Counted from the first letter of the stretch, positions 1 through 8,645 are shown. The stretch: 64,000 bases of DNA from Streptomyces sp. RFCAC02 (GCF_004193175.1 NZ_SAUH01000001.1:2459501-2523500), one strand, 5' to 3'. Numbers and translations are program-made. Notes: generated by a model not told the origin, from the letters alone.

Positions 1-179
1 GGGTAGGCAGACTCCACGAGCTGCGCAACCGGGCCGCGCACTGGGAGCCACTTCTGGCGGCGCCCCTGGAGCGCCGGATGGACGACCTCATGTGGGTCAC
101 CGAGCTGCTCAGCCAGGACCTGGCCGTCTACATCCGCCACCACAGCGAGGTCGCCGCGATGCTCGCGAAGCGCCCGTGA
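1..179 (+). CDS. C-terminal end of an Abi/HEPN-like protein (partial)
   Basis: The gene begins before the window; only the last 58 codons are present, ending in TGA at 177-179. The visible part contains the string ELRNRAAHWEPLL, which resembles the RxxxxH-type motif (LRNxxAHxEPL) of Abi-like and HEPN-domain proteins, followed by a helical tail ending in LAKRP. The family match rests on this one motif, so the activity (possible RNase in phage defence) is inference. Codon use is typical of the chromosome. Confidence 0.5.
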   Translation, partial: VGRLHELRNRAAHWEPLLAAPLERRMDDLMWVTELLSQDLAVYIRHHSEVAAMLAKRP

Positions 180-322
180 CGCCGGCGAGGCCGGCCCCTC
201 CAGGCTGTGCCGCCGTAGTCGCCAGCCATGCCAGTGGCGGCGGCTCCCGCCGCCCCGATGCGGGAACGGCCGTTTCCGGGCGCGGCGGAGCCGGGCGGCG
301 TGGTGTCGCGTACGGTCTGCGT

Positions 323-895
323 GTGGATGACATGACAACCGCCCGGCCGGGGCGGCCGTTCGATCCGGCGGTCGGGGAGGCCGCGCTGCGGGCCACGCTG
401 GAGCTGCTGGAGGAGAAGGGGTACACCGGTCTGCGCGTCGCGGACGTGGCGCGGGAGGCCGGGGTCGGCCTCGGCGCGCTCTACCGCCGCTGGCCGGACA
501 AGCGCTCCCTCGTCCTCGCGGCGCTGCGCGGCGCCGCGCGGGACCGCGACATCCCGGTCACCGACGACCCGATGGCCGACCTCGTCACCGGCCTGAAGAC
601 CCTCGCCTCCCGCCTCGGGGAACGCGCGACGCCCCTGCTCTCCATCATCCTGACCGGTACCGACCCGCAGCTCGCGGACGCCGTGCGCGAGGCCAAGTTC
701 GCACCCCTGCGCGACAGTCACTACGAGCGGCTGCGCCGCGTCGTGGGGGACGTGCCCGATCTGGAGGTCCGCGCCGACATCGGCCCGGCCCTGATCTTCC
801 TGCACGTGATGATGCGCGGCAGCGCGCCGTCCGACGAGTACATCCGCACGGCGATCCTGCCCGCGATGCTCCGCGGCACGGACGGTGCGCCGTGA
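323..895 (+). CDS. TetR/AcrR family transcriptional regulator
   Basis: A TetR-type repressor of about 190 residues. The N-terminal HTH is clear (ALRATLELLEEKGYTGL, then VADVAREAGVGLGALYRRW), and the C-terminal ligand-binding part carries hydrophobic helices (PALIFLHVMMRG). GTG at 323 is chosen because a TACGGT -10 box lies at 311-316, six bases upstream, a spacing that recurs in this window for leaderless genes; ATG at 332 is the alternative. The stop overlaps the GTG of the next gene (GTGA), so the two are probably translated together. The ligand is unknown. Confidence 0.85.
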   Translation: MDDMTTARPGRPFDPAVGEAALRATLELLEEKGYTGLRVADVAREAGVGLGALYRRWPDKRSLVLAALRGAARDRDIPVTDDPMADLVTGLKTLASRLGERATPLLSIILTGTDPQLADAVREAKFAPLRDSHYERLRRVVGDVPDLEVRADIGPALIFLHVMMRGSAPSDEYIRTAILPAMLRGTDGAP

Positions 896-1473
896 CCGGC
901 GGCCGGGACCCGGTGGCCGCGCTCGCCTCGTCCGTGGTCCTCGTCACCGGCGTCATGGCGGCCGGCAAGTCCACCGTCGCCCAGCTCATCGCCGAACGGC
1001 TGCCCCGCGCCGCCCACGTCCGCGGCGACGTCTTCCGCCGCATGATGGTCACGGGCCGCGCGGACCCGACGCCGGCGGGTACCCCGGAGGAGGCGGCCCA
1101 GCTCCGGCTCCGCCACCGCCTGTCGGCCGCCACCGCCGACACGTACGCGGCGGCCGGGTGGACGGCGGTCGTGCAGGACATCGTGATCGGCCCCGACCTG
1201 GCCGACTGGGTCGCGGCGGTCACCACACCGTCCCTGTACGTCGTGGTGCTCGCCCCCTCCCCCACGGCCGTCGCACGGCGCGAGGCGGAACGGCCCAAGA
1301 CCGGCTACGGCGGCGGCTGGACCGTCGCGTCGCTCGACACCGCGCTGCGCCGCGGCACGCCCCGCCTCGGCCTGTGGCTCGACACCTCGCGGCAGACCCC
1401 GGACGAGACGGTGCGCGCCGTGCTGGCCCGGCTGCCGGAGGCACGGATCGCGCGGCCCGCCGCGGAGGGCTGA
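892..1473 (+). CDS. AAA/P-loop small-molecule kinase (phosphotransferase-like)
   Basis: 193 residues with a Walker A loop near residues 19-27 (GVMAAGKST), followed by an RGDVFRR segment typical of zeta-toxin, chloramphenicol-phosphotransferase and gluconate-kinase-like enzymes, and a Walker-B-like hydrophobic strand (LYVVVLAP). It probably transfers phosphate from ATP to a small molecule; the substrate cannot be read from the sequence. The GTG start overlaps the TetR stop by four bases, so the regulator and kinase form an operon. Confidence 0.75.
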   Translation: MTGGRDPVAALASSVVLVTGVMAAGKSTVAQLIAERLPRAAHVRGDVFRRMMVTGRADPTPAGTPEEAAQLRLRHRLSAATADTYAAAGWTAVVQDIVIGPDLADWVAAVTTPSLYVVVLAPSPTAVARREAERPKTGYGGGWTVASLDTALRRGTPRLGLWLDTSRQTPDETVRAVLARLPEARIARPAAEG

Positions 1474-1571
1474 CGGCGGGCCGCTCCGCGCGTGTTCCCC
1501 GTCCCCCGATGGGGTGTTACGTTCGGCCGCGCGGTGACTTCGGTGTCCCGACCGGCGGGGAGTGGGTGTGC

Positions 1572-2039
1572 GTGGTGGCACGGATACGGCGTCGCGCGGT
1601 GGCGGCCGGGATGCTCGTGGGGCTGCTCGCGGCCTGCGGCGGGGGCGGTGGCGGCGGCGCGGGCGGCGACGCCGCCCCGGACGCCGAGGTGCCGGGTGAG
1701 CTGCTGACCGTGAGCGTGCGGGGCGGGCTCGCCGGCGCGGCCGGCGGGGTGTTCGTCGCGGTGGACGGCGGCGGCGGTGTGATGCGGGCCGCCGGGACGG
1801 CCGAGACCGTCGTACGGGACGAACTGTCCGCCGCCGACCTGGCGACGCTGACCGACCTGGTGGACGGCGAGGCGTTCGCCGCGCTGCCGCCGCAGACGTT
1901 CGACGAGCCGGCGCCCGACGCGTTCCAGTACACGTTCGTGCACGAGGACCGCTATGTGATGGCCGACGACGCCTCCCTGGAACCGCCGCTGGACGAGATC
2001 GTCGAGATCCTGCGGCCCTGGCTCACCGCCGGCGGCTGA
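1572..2039 (+). CDS. Secreted lipoprotein of unknown function
   Basis: About 155 residues. Basic N-terminus, hydrophobic stretch and a lipobox LLAAC followed by a glycine-rich linker, so it should be exported and lipidated. The mature part has an even acidic composition and no recognised domain. A GGGGAG ribosome site at 1557-1562 serves GTG codons at 1566, 1572 or 1575; 1572 gives the best spacing. The 3' end overlaps the convergent gene at 2023-3075 by 17 bases. Confidence 0.7.
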   Translation: MVARIRRRAVAAGMLVGLLAACGGGGGGGAGGDAAPDAEVPGELLTVSVRGGLAGAAGGVFVAVDGGGGVMRAAGTAETVVRDELSAADLATLTDLVDGEAFAALPPQTFDEPAPDAFQYTFVHEDRYVMADDASLEPPLDEIVEILRPWLTAGG

Positions 2040-3075
2040 CGAGGCGGCGCACCCCCAGCACGGCCGCGATGGCGACCACGACGACGGCCACGGCCCCACC
2101 GGACAGGGAGAGGTCGGCCCCGCCGTCGTCCCCGTCGCCCGACGCGCCGGAGCCGCTGTCGTCGCCCGACCCGTCGCCCTCGCCGTCGCCGTCCTCGTCC
2201 GCCACCGAGTCCGGGAGCATGTCGCCCTTCAGCCGGACCGGTTCGACGGTGCTGTTCTCCCCCTCGCTGCCGAACATCAGCGTCCGCCCGTCGCGGGTGA
2301 ACGTCACCGATTCACCCTGCTGCTGGATCGGCACCTGGACGACCTGGTCGAACGGTTCGGGCGTGCCGTCGTCCGTCCACCGGTACATCCCGGCGCCGAA
2401 GTAGCCGCGCAGCAGCAGCCGGGTGCCGTCCGGCGAGAACGCGCCGTCCGTCACCCACAGGTCGAGGTCGGCGACGCGTTCGAAGACGTTCACGCCGTCC
2501 GCCGACAGCTCCTCCGGGCCGGCGTACAGGGCGGCGTCGCCCTCCCGTTTCTTGCTCGCGATGTAGACGCGGCCGGTGACGGGGTGGACCATCAGCGCCT
2601 CGGCGTCGCGCGGCCCGTCGTCGTACGTGACGGTGAACACCTCGGGTTCGACGGTGATGTCGGCGAGGGTCTCCGGCTCGGGGAAACGGTAGATGTACAC
2701 CTCGCTCCACGCGCCGTCGAAGTTGTCGCCTATGTCCCCGACGTACAGGTCGCCGTCGGGGCCGAGGGAGATGGCCTCCACGTCGCGGGCTTCGACGCCG
2801 GCGAGCGTCACGGTGGCGACGGTCTCGCCCGTCGAGCCGTCGACGGCGAACACGCGGCCGGTGTCGTCGCTGTCGTTGTGCGTCCAGTAGACGCCGGGAT
2901 GGATCCCGGACGACTGGAGGCCGCTCGATTCGACGATGCGCTCGTCGGAGATGGTGAACGCTTCCGGTTCACCGTCGTCCGCGGCCTGCGCGGGGAGGGG
3001 CAGGGCGACGCTCAGGGCGGCGGCGACGACAGCGGCGACGGCGGCGCCGGACCGGCGCGGTGTCCAGGTGGGCAT
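2023..3075 (-). CDS. Secreted, C-terminally membrane-anchored beta-propeller-like protein
   Basis: 350 residues. Signal peptide ending near LPAQAA, then a region rich in repeated short strands of the WD40/esterase-like propeller type (GVYWTHNDSDD, GDLYVGDIGDN, GRVYIASKKR, TRLLLRGYFGAGMYRW). Next comes an acidic Asp/Gly/Ser linker, then a single hydrophobic segment (GGAVAVVVVAIAAVLGV) followed by VRRLVSRRR. This layout predicts an extracellular propeller tethered to the membrane, perhaps as a sortase-independent anchor. The start at 3075 gives a clean signal peptide; the upstream in-frame ATG codons do not. Function unknown. Confidence 0.75.
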   Translation of the reverse strand: MPTWTPRRSGAAVAAVVAAALSVALPLPAQAADDGEPEAFTISDERIVESSGLQSSGIHPGVYWTHNDSDDTGRVFAVDGSTGETVATVTLAGVEARDVEAISLGPDGDLYVGDIGDNFDGAWSEVYIYRFPEPETLADITVEPEVFTVTYDDGPRDAEALMVHPVTGRVYIASKKREGDAALYAGPEELSADGVNVFERVADLDLWVTDGAFSPDGTRLLLRGYFGAGMYRWTDDGTPEPFDQVVQVPIQQQGESVTFTRDGRTLMFGSEGENSTVEPVRLKGDMLPDSVADEDGDGEGDGSGDDSGSGASGDGDDGGADLSLSGGAVAVVVVAIAAVLGVRRLVSRRR

Positions 3076-3221
3076 GGGCCAAGCCTGCCAGGCCCCGGGG
3101 GTGTCGATGTTCTGGACGAACTGCGAACGCCGGTGACCGCGCGGCAAACATTCGTTCACGCATAGAGAAGTCGCGTTCCGCGACATTGCCGCCACCGATC
3201 GCGTTCCCTACCGTCTCGATC

Positions 3222-3782
3222 ATGACCGTTCACCGACACAACGGCCGCCGTGCCGCGGGCCGTTCCGGGACCGTCCGGCCGTCCCCGTTACCGCCCGTCG
3301 CGGGAATCCTGTGCGCCGCCGGGGCGGTGGCCGGTTCCCTGCTCGTCTGGGCCACCGTGGACAACCCGACCTGGGGTCCGGCCGAGGTGAGCGGCATGGA
3401 CGGGGACGGCAGGTACACGCTGTGGCTCGCCGTCGGGGCCGGCGTGCTGCACCTCGCGGCGATCGTGACCCGCATCCCGCTGTGGTCGGTCGTCGCGGCC
3501 CTGCCGGCCGCCGGGGCCGCCGCGTGGGCCGCCCTGAACGCGTTCGACCCCGAGCGTTCGGCACGCATCTACGCGCGCGAGGGGCTCGGCCGCAGCGGGC
3601 AGAGCGAGGACGAGATCGTCTCCGTCCTCCTCGGTTACGCCTCGGCGCCCGGCGTCTGGCTGACCGCCGCGGCGGCGGCGCTGTGCGCGCTCACGGCCCT
3701 GTGGTCGGTCGCCCAAGCGGGAGGGCTCGTTCCTGATGAGGAGGACATGCGAACTCCGCACGAAGAAGCGGCGAAGAGATGA
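3222..3782 (+). CDS. Four-helix integral membrane protein (paralogue A)
   Basis: 186 residues with about four membrane segments (from LPPVAGILCAAGAVAGSLLVW to WLTAAAAALCALTALWSV). It shares an arrangement with the next gene: a GDGxYTL motif after helix 1, an LNxxxPxR segment after helix 3, an acidic SExxI-type loop and a final helix starting GVWL. The two are therefore tandem paralogues. A promoter is visible: TTGCCG at 3186-3191, 17 bases, TACCGT at 3209-3214, then ATG seven bases on, predicting a leaderless mRNA. Function unknown. Confidence 0.8.
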   Translation: MTVHRHNGRRAAGRSGTVRPSPLPPVAGILCAAGAVAGSLLVWATVDNPTWGPAEVSGMDGDGRYTLWLAVGAGVLHLAAIVTRIPLWSVVAALPAAGAAAWAALNAFDPERSARIYAREGLGRSGQSEDEIVSVLLGYASAPGVWLTAAAAALCALTALWSVAQAGGLVPDEEDMRTPHEEAAKR

Positions 3783-3849
3783 GTACATGAGACGACAAAT
3801 GGGATGACCACGTTGCTGTCATGCTCACTCACTACCTACGTTTTCGGCC

Positions 3850-4350
3850 ATGAGTGCAGACAACCAGTACCCAGCGGCTCCGTCCGCGACGCCCGCGGGG
3901 GGCGCCGCCGGACAGCAGCGCAACCTTCTCATCGCGGCCATCATCGGCTCCCTCGTCGTCGTCCTCGGCTCGGTGCTCGCCTGGTCCAGCAGCAGTGAGC
4001 TCGACGCCTCCACCCGCGGCACCGAGGGCGACGGCCTCTACACGCTGATCGCCTCCCTGATCGCGGCAGCCCTGCTCGTCGTCGCCCTGCTCCGCAAGAA
4101 CGTGCTCTTCGCCACCGTCTCCATCGTGGCGAACCTCGTGAGCCTCGTCTTCGCCGTCCTGAACGTGATCTCCCCGGACCGCGCCGTGCGGGCCGAGGGC
4201 GAGTCGGAGGGCGTGTCGTCCGAGCAGATCGACGCCGTGCTGGACGCCATCGACATCTCCGCCGGCGCCGGCATCTGGCTGGCCCTGCTCGGCTCGGTGG
4301 TCGGTGTCGCGGCCGCCGCCGTCGTGACGCTCCAGGCCCGCCGCGCCTGA
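3850..4350 (+). CDS. Four-helix integral membrane protein (paralogue B)
   Basis: 166 residues. A short Pro/Ala-rich cytoplasmic N-terminus is followed by four membrane helices. GDGLYTL, LNVISPDR and SEQIDAVLDAI match the equivalent positions of the protein encoded just upstream, so this is its paralogue. It lies 67 bases after paralogue A and is followed by a strong hairpin at 4388-4425, suggesting a two-gene unit. No enzyme motif is seen; a membrane-stress or small-channel role would be a guess. Confidence 0.8.
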   Translation: MSADNQYPAAPSATPAGGAAGQQRNLLIAAIIGSLVVVLGSVLAWSSSSELDASTRGTEGDGLYTLIASLIAAALLVVALLRKNVLFATVSIVANLVSLVFAVLNVISPDRAVRAEGESEGVSSEQIDAVLDAIDISAGAGIWLALLGSVVGVAAAAVVTLQARRA

Positions 4351-4387
4351 TCCCCCGGGGCGCCGGGGGAGCGCCCGCACACCGGCC

Positions 4388-4425
4388 GACGCCCGTGCCG
4401 GACCCGACGGTCCGCCACGGGCGTC
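4388..4425 (+). terminator. Stem-loop terminator after the paralogous membrane genes
   Basis: GACGCCCGTG at 4388-4397 pairs perfectly with CACGGGCGTC at 4416-4425, with further partial pairing in the loop. There is no long T run, as is usual in streptomycetes. Confidence 0.75.
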
Positions 4426-4467
4426 GCCTCTTGCGTGGAGCGCACTCCAGGGAGTTGTCTGGCGATC

Positions 4468-5457
4468 ATGCAGTACACACAGCTCGGACGCACGGGTCTC
4501 AAGGTCAGCCGCATCGTCCTCGGCACGATGAATTTCGGTCCGTTCACGACCGAGGAGGACAGCCACGCTCTCATGGACGCCGCCCTCGACGCGGGCGTGA
4601 ACTTCTTCGACACCGCCAACATCTACGGCGGCCCGGACTCCAGGGGCCGCACCGAGGAGATCCTCGGCTCGTGGTTCGCGCGGGGCGGCGGGCGCCGCGA
4701 GAAGGTCGTCCTCGCCACCAAGGTCTACGGCAGCACCACGCCGACCGGACAGGACCCCTGGCCCAACACGGACCGCCTCTCCGCCCTCAGCATCCGCCGC
4801 AACGTGGAGGCCAGCCTCAAGCGGCTCGGCACCGACCACATCGACCTGTACCAGTTCCACCACATCGACCGCGCCACGCCGTGGGACGAGATCTGGCAGG
4901 CCGTCGACGTCCTCGTGCAGCAGGGCAAGATCCTGTACGCCGGCTCGTCGAACTTCGCCGGCTGGCACATCGCCGGCGCCAACGAGGCCGCCGCGCGGCG
5001 CGGGTCCCTGGGCCTGGTCAGCGAGCAGTGCCTGTACAACCTGGTGGAGCGCCGCGCCGAGATGGAGGTGCTGCCGGCCGCCCAGGGCTACGGCCTCGGC
5101 GTCATCCCGTGGTCGCCGCTGGCGGGCGGCCTGCTGGGCGGCGCGGTCCGCAAGGAGCGCGAGGGCGGCGCCGCCGGACGCCGGTCGGCCGACGCGCTCG
5201 CGAACAGCGGCAGGCGCGAGCAGATCGAGGCGTACGAGGACCTGCTCGCGAAGGCCGGCCTCGAACCGGGTGAGGCGGCCCTCGCCTGGCTGCTGACCCG
5301 CCCCGGCGTGACCGGCCCGATCGTCGGCCCGCGGGTCAGGGAGCAGCTCGACTCGGCCGTCCGCGCGGTGGACCTGGAGCTGGACGCCGACGTACTGGCC
5401 GGCCTCGACGACATCTTCCCCGGCCCCGGCCCGTCCCCGGAGGCGTTCGCCTGGTGA
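4468..5457 (+). CDS. Aldo/keto reductase
   Basis: 329 residues, a normal length for an NADPH-dependent aldo/keto reductase of the YajO/PhdYeV type. Visible family features are the N-terminal LGRTGLKVSRIVLGTMNFG, the catalytic Asp/Tyr region (FFDTANIYGG), the Lys in ATKVYG, the His in YQFHHID, and the C-terminal cofactor region (GPIVGPRVREQLDSAV). ATG 4468 is chosen because the protein then starts MQYTQLGRTGL as in the family. It should reduce a carbonyl compound in the cytoplasm; the substrate is unknown. Confidence 0.93.
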   Translation: MQYTQLGRTGLKVSRIVLGTMNFGPFTTEEDSHALMDAALDAGVNFFDTANIYGGPDSRGRTEEILGSWFARGGGRREKVVLATKVYGSTTPTGQDPWPNTDRLSALSIRRNVEASLKRLGTDHIDLYQFHHIDRATPWDEIWQAVDVLVQQGKILYAGSSNFAGWHIAGANEAAARRGSLGLVSEQCLYNLVERRAEMEVLPAAQGYGLGVIPWSPLAGGLLGGAVRKEREGGAAGRRSADALANSGRREQIEAYEDLLAKAGLEPGEAALAWLLTRPGVTGPIVGPRVREQLDSAVRAVDLELDADVLAGLDDIFPGPGPSPEAFAW

Positions 5458-5466
5458 CGGTCCCGG

Positions 5467-5853
5467 TCAGCGCGGGAGCGGGAGGCGTGTCCGCAGGGCG
5501 TCCGTCGTGACGGGGGTGTCCGTGCCGGTGGCGCGGGCCAGTGCGGCGGCGGTCAGGCCGAGGGCGTCCGCCAGTACCTCGATGACGGCGGGTGAGACGA
5601 CGACGGCGACGACCTCGCCGTCGTCGTCGGCCAGCCGCACGTACGGGGCGTCGTGGGCGAAGTCGAGCGCGCGTTCCGGGTCGGCGGCGGGCACATCGCC
5701 GTGCTCCTCCAGACGGGCCTGGAGCGCCCGGGCGGCCGCCGCGTAGCGCACGACGGCGTCGAGTTGCCGTGCGGCGTCGCGGAGCGGCAGGTGGCCGGTC
5801 GGGCCGGTGCGGACGTAGCCGTCGAACCGGTTCGGATCCATGCGGCGCAGCAT
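5467..5853 (-). CDS. Conserved hypothetical protein (128 aa)
   Basis: An acidic, mostly helical protein of 128 residues with no signal peptide or membrane helix. It has a likely strand pair (PYVRLADDDGEVVAVVVS) followed by a helix rich in Leu and Ala (VIEVLADALGLTAAALARA). ATG 5853 or ATG 5841 could be the start. No family recognised. It is convergent with the aldo/keto reductase, only nine bases away. Confidence 0.55.
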   Translation of the reverse strand: MLRRMDPNRFDGYVRTGPTGHLPLRDAARQLDAVVRYAAAARALQARLEEHGDVPAADPERALDFAHDAPYVRLADDDGEVVAVVVSPAVIEVLADALGLTAAALARATGTDTPVTTDALRTRLPLPR

Positions 5854-5911
5854 GGCACGACACCGGTGACGCCCGTGCCCGGGAGCGCGGGGTTCACCCG
5901 TGCGGGACGGC

Positions 5912-5998
5912 TCAGCCGAAGACCGCCGCGAGTGCCACGACGGCGAGGAGGGCCACGAGGGCGGCCGTCACGATCCTGGTCCTTGTCCTGGCGTTCAC
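5912..5998 (-). CDS. Very small single-helix membrane protein (28 aa)
   Basis: The GTG at 5998 overlaps the thpR stop as GTGA, so translation is probably coupled. The 28 codons encode a short basic start (NARTRTR) and one hydrophobic segment (IVTAALVALLAVVALAAVFG), the form of a single-pass small membrane protein. Codon use is biased like a real gene. The size makes the call uncertain, and no function can be given. Confidence 0.45.
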   Translation of the reverse strand: MNARTRTRIVTAALVALLAVVALAAVFG

Positions 5999-6528
5999 GG
6001 GACCAACGGTACGCCCAGCGGCCAGGTGGCCTCCGTCGAGTAGGGGTGTCCGGTCTCGCTGCCCATGAGCGCGAGGCGGGTCACCTCCCAGGGGGACGTC
6101 CGCAGGCCGGCGAGGGCCGCCGTCCACGGCGCGAGGCCGGCGCCGCCGCGCGGGGCACGCGCGAGCGTGAGGTGCGGCCGGTAGCCGTCGTGGCCGGACG
6201 CGCCGGGCGGTACGGTCCCCGCCAGCCGCGTCAGGGCCGGCACGTCGCCGCCGACGCCGGCCCACAGCACACGGTCGCCGAACGTCCCGGTGCCCGTGAG
6301 TCCCAGCGTGAACGGCCGGGTCCCCGCCGCCGCGCGGACGAGGCCGGCGCGCAGGGCGGGCAGCCCGTCGTCCGGGACCTCGCCGTAGAAGGCGACCGTC
6401 ACGTGCCAGTCGACGGCCGCGTTCCAGCGCAGGCCGTCGGCGCCGGGCAGGGCGGCCGGGCCGCGGACGGCCCCGGTCAGTTCGCGGACCACCTCGTCGG
6501 TGGGCACCACAGCGGCGAAGAGCCTCAC
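5995..6528 (-). CDS. thpR: RNA 2',3'-cyclic phosphodiesterase (2'-5' RNA ligase family)
   Basis: 177 residues. Both HxTx signature motifs of the 2H phosphoesterase family are present: HVTV in WHVTVAFYGEV and HLTL in RPHLTLARA. The length fits bacterial ThpR, which hydrolyses 2',3'-cyclic phosphate ends of RNA and can ligate 2'-5' bonds in vitro. GTG 6528 is preferred over a GTG further upstream at 6561 because an AGGGGG ribosome site precedes it at a good distance. A tiny membrane-protein gene is coupled to its 3' end. Confidence 0.88.
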   Translation of the reverse strand: MRLFAAVVPTDEVVRELTGAVRGPAALPGADGLRWNAAVDWHVTVAFYGEVPDDGLPALRAGLVRAAAGTRPFTLGLTGTGTFGDRVLWAGVGGDVPALTRLAGTVPPGASGHDGYRPHLTLARAPRGGAGLAPWTAALAGLRTSPWEVTRLALMGSETGHPYSTEATWPLGVPLVP

Positions 6529-6564
6529 CCGTTCCCCCTTCTCCCCGGCGCCCTCACGCACGGA

Positions 6565-6599
6565 ACGGCGCCCGTCCCATGATGCGGGACGGGCGCCGT
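6565..6599. terminator. Perfect 14-bp stem-loop after the MFS gene
   Basis: ACGGCGCCCGTCCC at 6565-6578 pairs perfectly with GGGACGGGCGCCGT at 6586-6599 around a seven-base loop. It lies 24 bases past the MFS stop on the minus strand and upstream of thpR, so it should stop transcription of the MarR-MFS unit. Confidence 0.85.
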
Positions 6600-6622
6600 C
6601 GAGAGGAGCCCGGGGCCGGGCG

Positions 6623-7957
6623 TCAGGCGGTGGCGGTCATCTCCTTCGCCTCGCGCGGCACGAACGCCACGCGCCGCCGGCCGGGGCGCAGGCTGATCTC
6701 CAGCCGCAGGCCGCCGATCCTGGCCAGGACCAGCGCCACGCCCATCGCGGACAGGAGGCAGACCAGGCCACCGGACGCCATGCCCATGCGGGCGCCGAAC
6801 TCGTCGGTGATCCAGCCCGTGAGCGGACCGCCGATCGGGGTGCCGCCGACGAACACCATCATGAACAGGCTGATCACCCGCCCCCGCATCGCCGGGTCGC
6901 TGCCGAGCTGGATGCTGGAGTTCGCCGTGACCTGGAAGGTGAGCGACATGATGCCGACGACCGGCATCAGCAGCGCGAACAGCCAGAACGAGGGCGCCAG
7001 GGACGCCGCGAACAGCGCCACGCCGAACAGCGCGCCGGCCGCCACCGTGAACCGCGTCCGCCGGCTCGTGCGGCGCGCCGCCAGCAGGGCGCCGACGACG
7101 GATCCGGCGGCCATCAGGGAGTTCAGCAGGCCGTAGGTGCCGGCCTCGGAGTGGAACACGGTGTCGGTGAACGCCACGAGCCAGATCGCCGCGTTGAACC
7201 CGAACGTGCCGATGAAGCCGACCAGCACGATGAGCCACAGCAGATCGGGCCGCCGTCCGACGTAGGCCAGGCCCTCGCGGAGCTGGCCCTTGCCGCGCGG
7301 GGCGCGCTCGGCGGGGTTCAGCTCGGAGGTGCGCATCATCAGCAGTCCGATGATCGGCGCGGCGAACGACAGGCCGTTGAGCAGGAACGCCCACCCGGAC
7401 CCGACGGCCGAGATCATCACACCGGCGACGGCGGGGCCGACGAGGCGGGCGGACTGGAAGTTCCCCGAGTTGAGGGACACGGCGTTGCGCAGGAGGCGCG
7501 GTCCGACCATGTCGGAGACGAACGTCTGGCGGGCCGGGTTGTCCACGACCGTGACCAGGCCGACGACGAACGCGACGGCGTACACGTGCCAGACGGCCAC
7601 CACGCCGGACAGCGTCAGGGCGGCGAGCGTCAGGCCCGTCACGCCCAGCGCGCCCTGGGTGGCGAGCAGCAGGCGGCGCTTGTCGAGTCGGTCGGCGAGG
7701 ACACCGCCGTAGAGACCGAAGAGCAGCATCGGGAGGAACTGGAGGGCCATGGTGATGCCGACGGCTGCGGCCGAGTCGGTCAGTTCGTGGACCAGCCAGT
7801 CCTGGGCGATGCGCTGCATCCACGTGCCGATGTTCGACACGACGGAGGACGCGAAGTGGATCCGGTAGTTCCGGATCCGGAAGGAACTGAAGGTGGAGAT
7901 CTTGTCGGTGGTCGTCAGGGGTGCGGGTGCGGAGTCTGCTCCGGGTCCCGGACTCAA
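6623..7957 (-). CDS. MFS drug/metabolite exporter
   Basis: 444 residues with about 12 membrane helices. It starts SSFRIRNYRIHFASSVVSNIGTWMQRIAQDWLV, typical of the EntS/MFS_3 group of exporters, and has the loop motif GGVLADRLDKRRLLL (motif A). The start appears to be TTG 7957, with a GAAGGAG ribosome site nine bases upstream. It is transcribed after the MarR gene at 8076-8519 and is probably controlled by it, which suggests export of a toxic small molecule. The substrate is unknown. Confidence 0.9.
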   Translation of the reverse strand: MSPGPGADSAPAPLTTTDKISTFSSFRIRNYRIHFASSVVSNIGTWMQRIAQDWLVHELTDSAAAVGITMALQFLPMLLFGLYGGVLADRLDKRRLLLATQGALGVTGLTLAALTLSGVVAVWHVYAVAFVVGLVTVVDNPARQTFVSDMVGPRLLRNAVSLNSGNFQSARLVGPAVAGVMISAVGSGWAFLLNGLSFAAPIIGLLMMRTSELNPAERAPRGKGQLREGLAYVGRRPDLLWLIVLVGFIGTFGFNAAIWLVAFTDTVFHSEAGTYGLLNSLMAAGSVVGALLAARRTSRRTRFTVAAGALFGVALFAASLAPSFWLFALLMPVVGIMSLTFQVTANSSIQLGSDPAMRGRVISLFMMVFVGGTPIGGPLTGWITDEFGARMGMASGGLVCLLSAMGVALVLARIGGLRLEISLRPGRRRVAFVPREAKEMTATA

Positions 7958-8075
7958 GGGTCAACACTCCTTCGTGCGCTGCGCGCGTGCGCGCCGTGCT
8001 GTGGTGCGGGTGGTTCGGTCGTGCTGCGGTGCTGTGCTGCGGTACTGCGGTGGTGCTGTGGTGCGGGAAGGTCCG

Positions 8076-8519
8076 TCAGAGGTGGGCGAGGCGGTGGAGG
8101 ACGGGGGCCGCCGAGCGGAGCGTGGCCCACTCCTCCTCGTCGAGCTGTTCGGCGAGCGCGGCCAGCCACTCGTTCCGCTTGGCCCGGCTCGCGGTGACCA
8201 CCTCGGCCGCCTCGTCGGTCGCGGCCACGAGCTTCTGGCGGCGGTCCTCCGGGTGCGGCGCGAGGGCGACGAGGCCGCGCTCCTGGAGCAGCGCGAGGAT
8301 GCGCGTCATGGACGGCGGCTGCACGTGCTCCTTGCGGGCCAGCTCGCCCGGGGCGAGCGGTCCGCAGCGCACGAGCGTGCCGAGGGCCGACAGCTCGGCG
8401 AGACTGAGCGTGCGGTCCGTGCTCAGGTGGCGCAGCCGCCGGGAGAGCCGCAGGACGGCCATGCGCAGCTCGTTCACCGCGTCGGCGTCCGGGGGGCTGT
8501 CCAGCTTGAGGTGGGGCAT
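8076..8519 (-). CDS. MarR family transcriptional regulator
   Basis: 147 residues with the winged-helix core of MarR: LSLAELSALGTLVRCGPLAPGELARKEHVQPPSMTRILALLQERGLV, then the wing residues HPEDRRQK. It sits directly upstream of the MFS exporter in the same direction. A palindrome TTAGCTTGTCTAA lies just upstream at 8540-8552, in the only AT-rich patch nearby, and is the likely autoregulatory operator. The inducer is unknown. Confidence 0.92.
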   Translation of the reverse strand: MPHLKLDSPPDADAVNELRMAVLRLSRRLRHLSTDRTLSLAELSALGTLVRCGPLAPGELARKEHVQPPSMTRILALLQERGLVALAPHPEDRRQKLVAATDEAAEVVTASRAKRNEWLAALAEQLDEEEWATLRSAAPVLHRLAHL

Positions 8520-8539
8520 GCGTCACCGCCAGGGGGTCT

Positions 8540-8552
8540 TTAGCTTGTCTAA
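8540..8552. promoter_or_regulatory. Likely MarR operator
   Basis: TTAGCTTGTCTAA is a palindrome (TTAG-N5-CTAA), a layout often seen for MarR-family sites. It lies 21 bases upstream of the marR start and near the divergent DUF2530 gene, within the AT-rich patch that probably also holds the promoter. Confidence 0.55.
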
Positions 8553-8645
8553 CGAAATATATTACGCTCATCGGACGGCGGACATTCCACGTAGGCCGGT
8601 GGAGTGACGCACTCCACGCCGATCACCGCCGGGTACGCTGAGCCC

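Noticed and set aside
5912..6265. Longer minus-strand frame overlapping thpR as a 117-residue protein
   Set aside because: Its first 89 codons lie within thpR in another frame and are Arg/Pro-rich shadow; only the last 28 codons, after a coupled GTG, look real.
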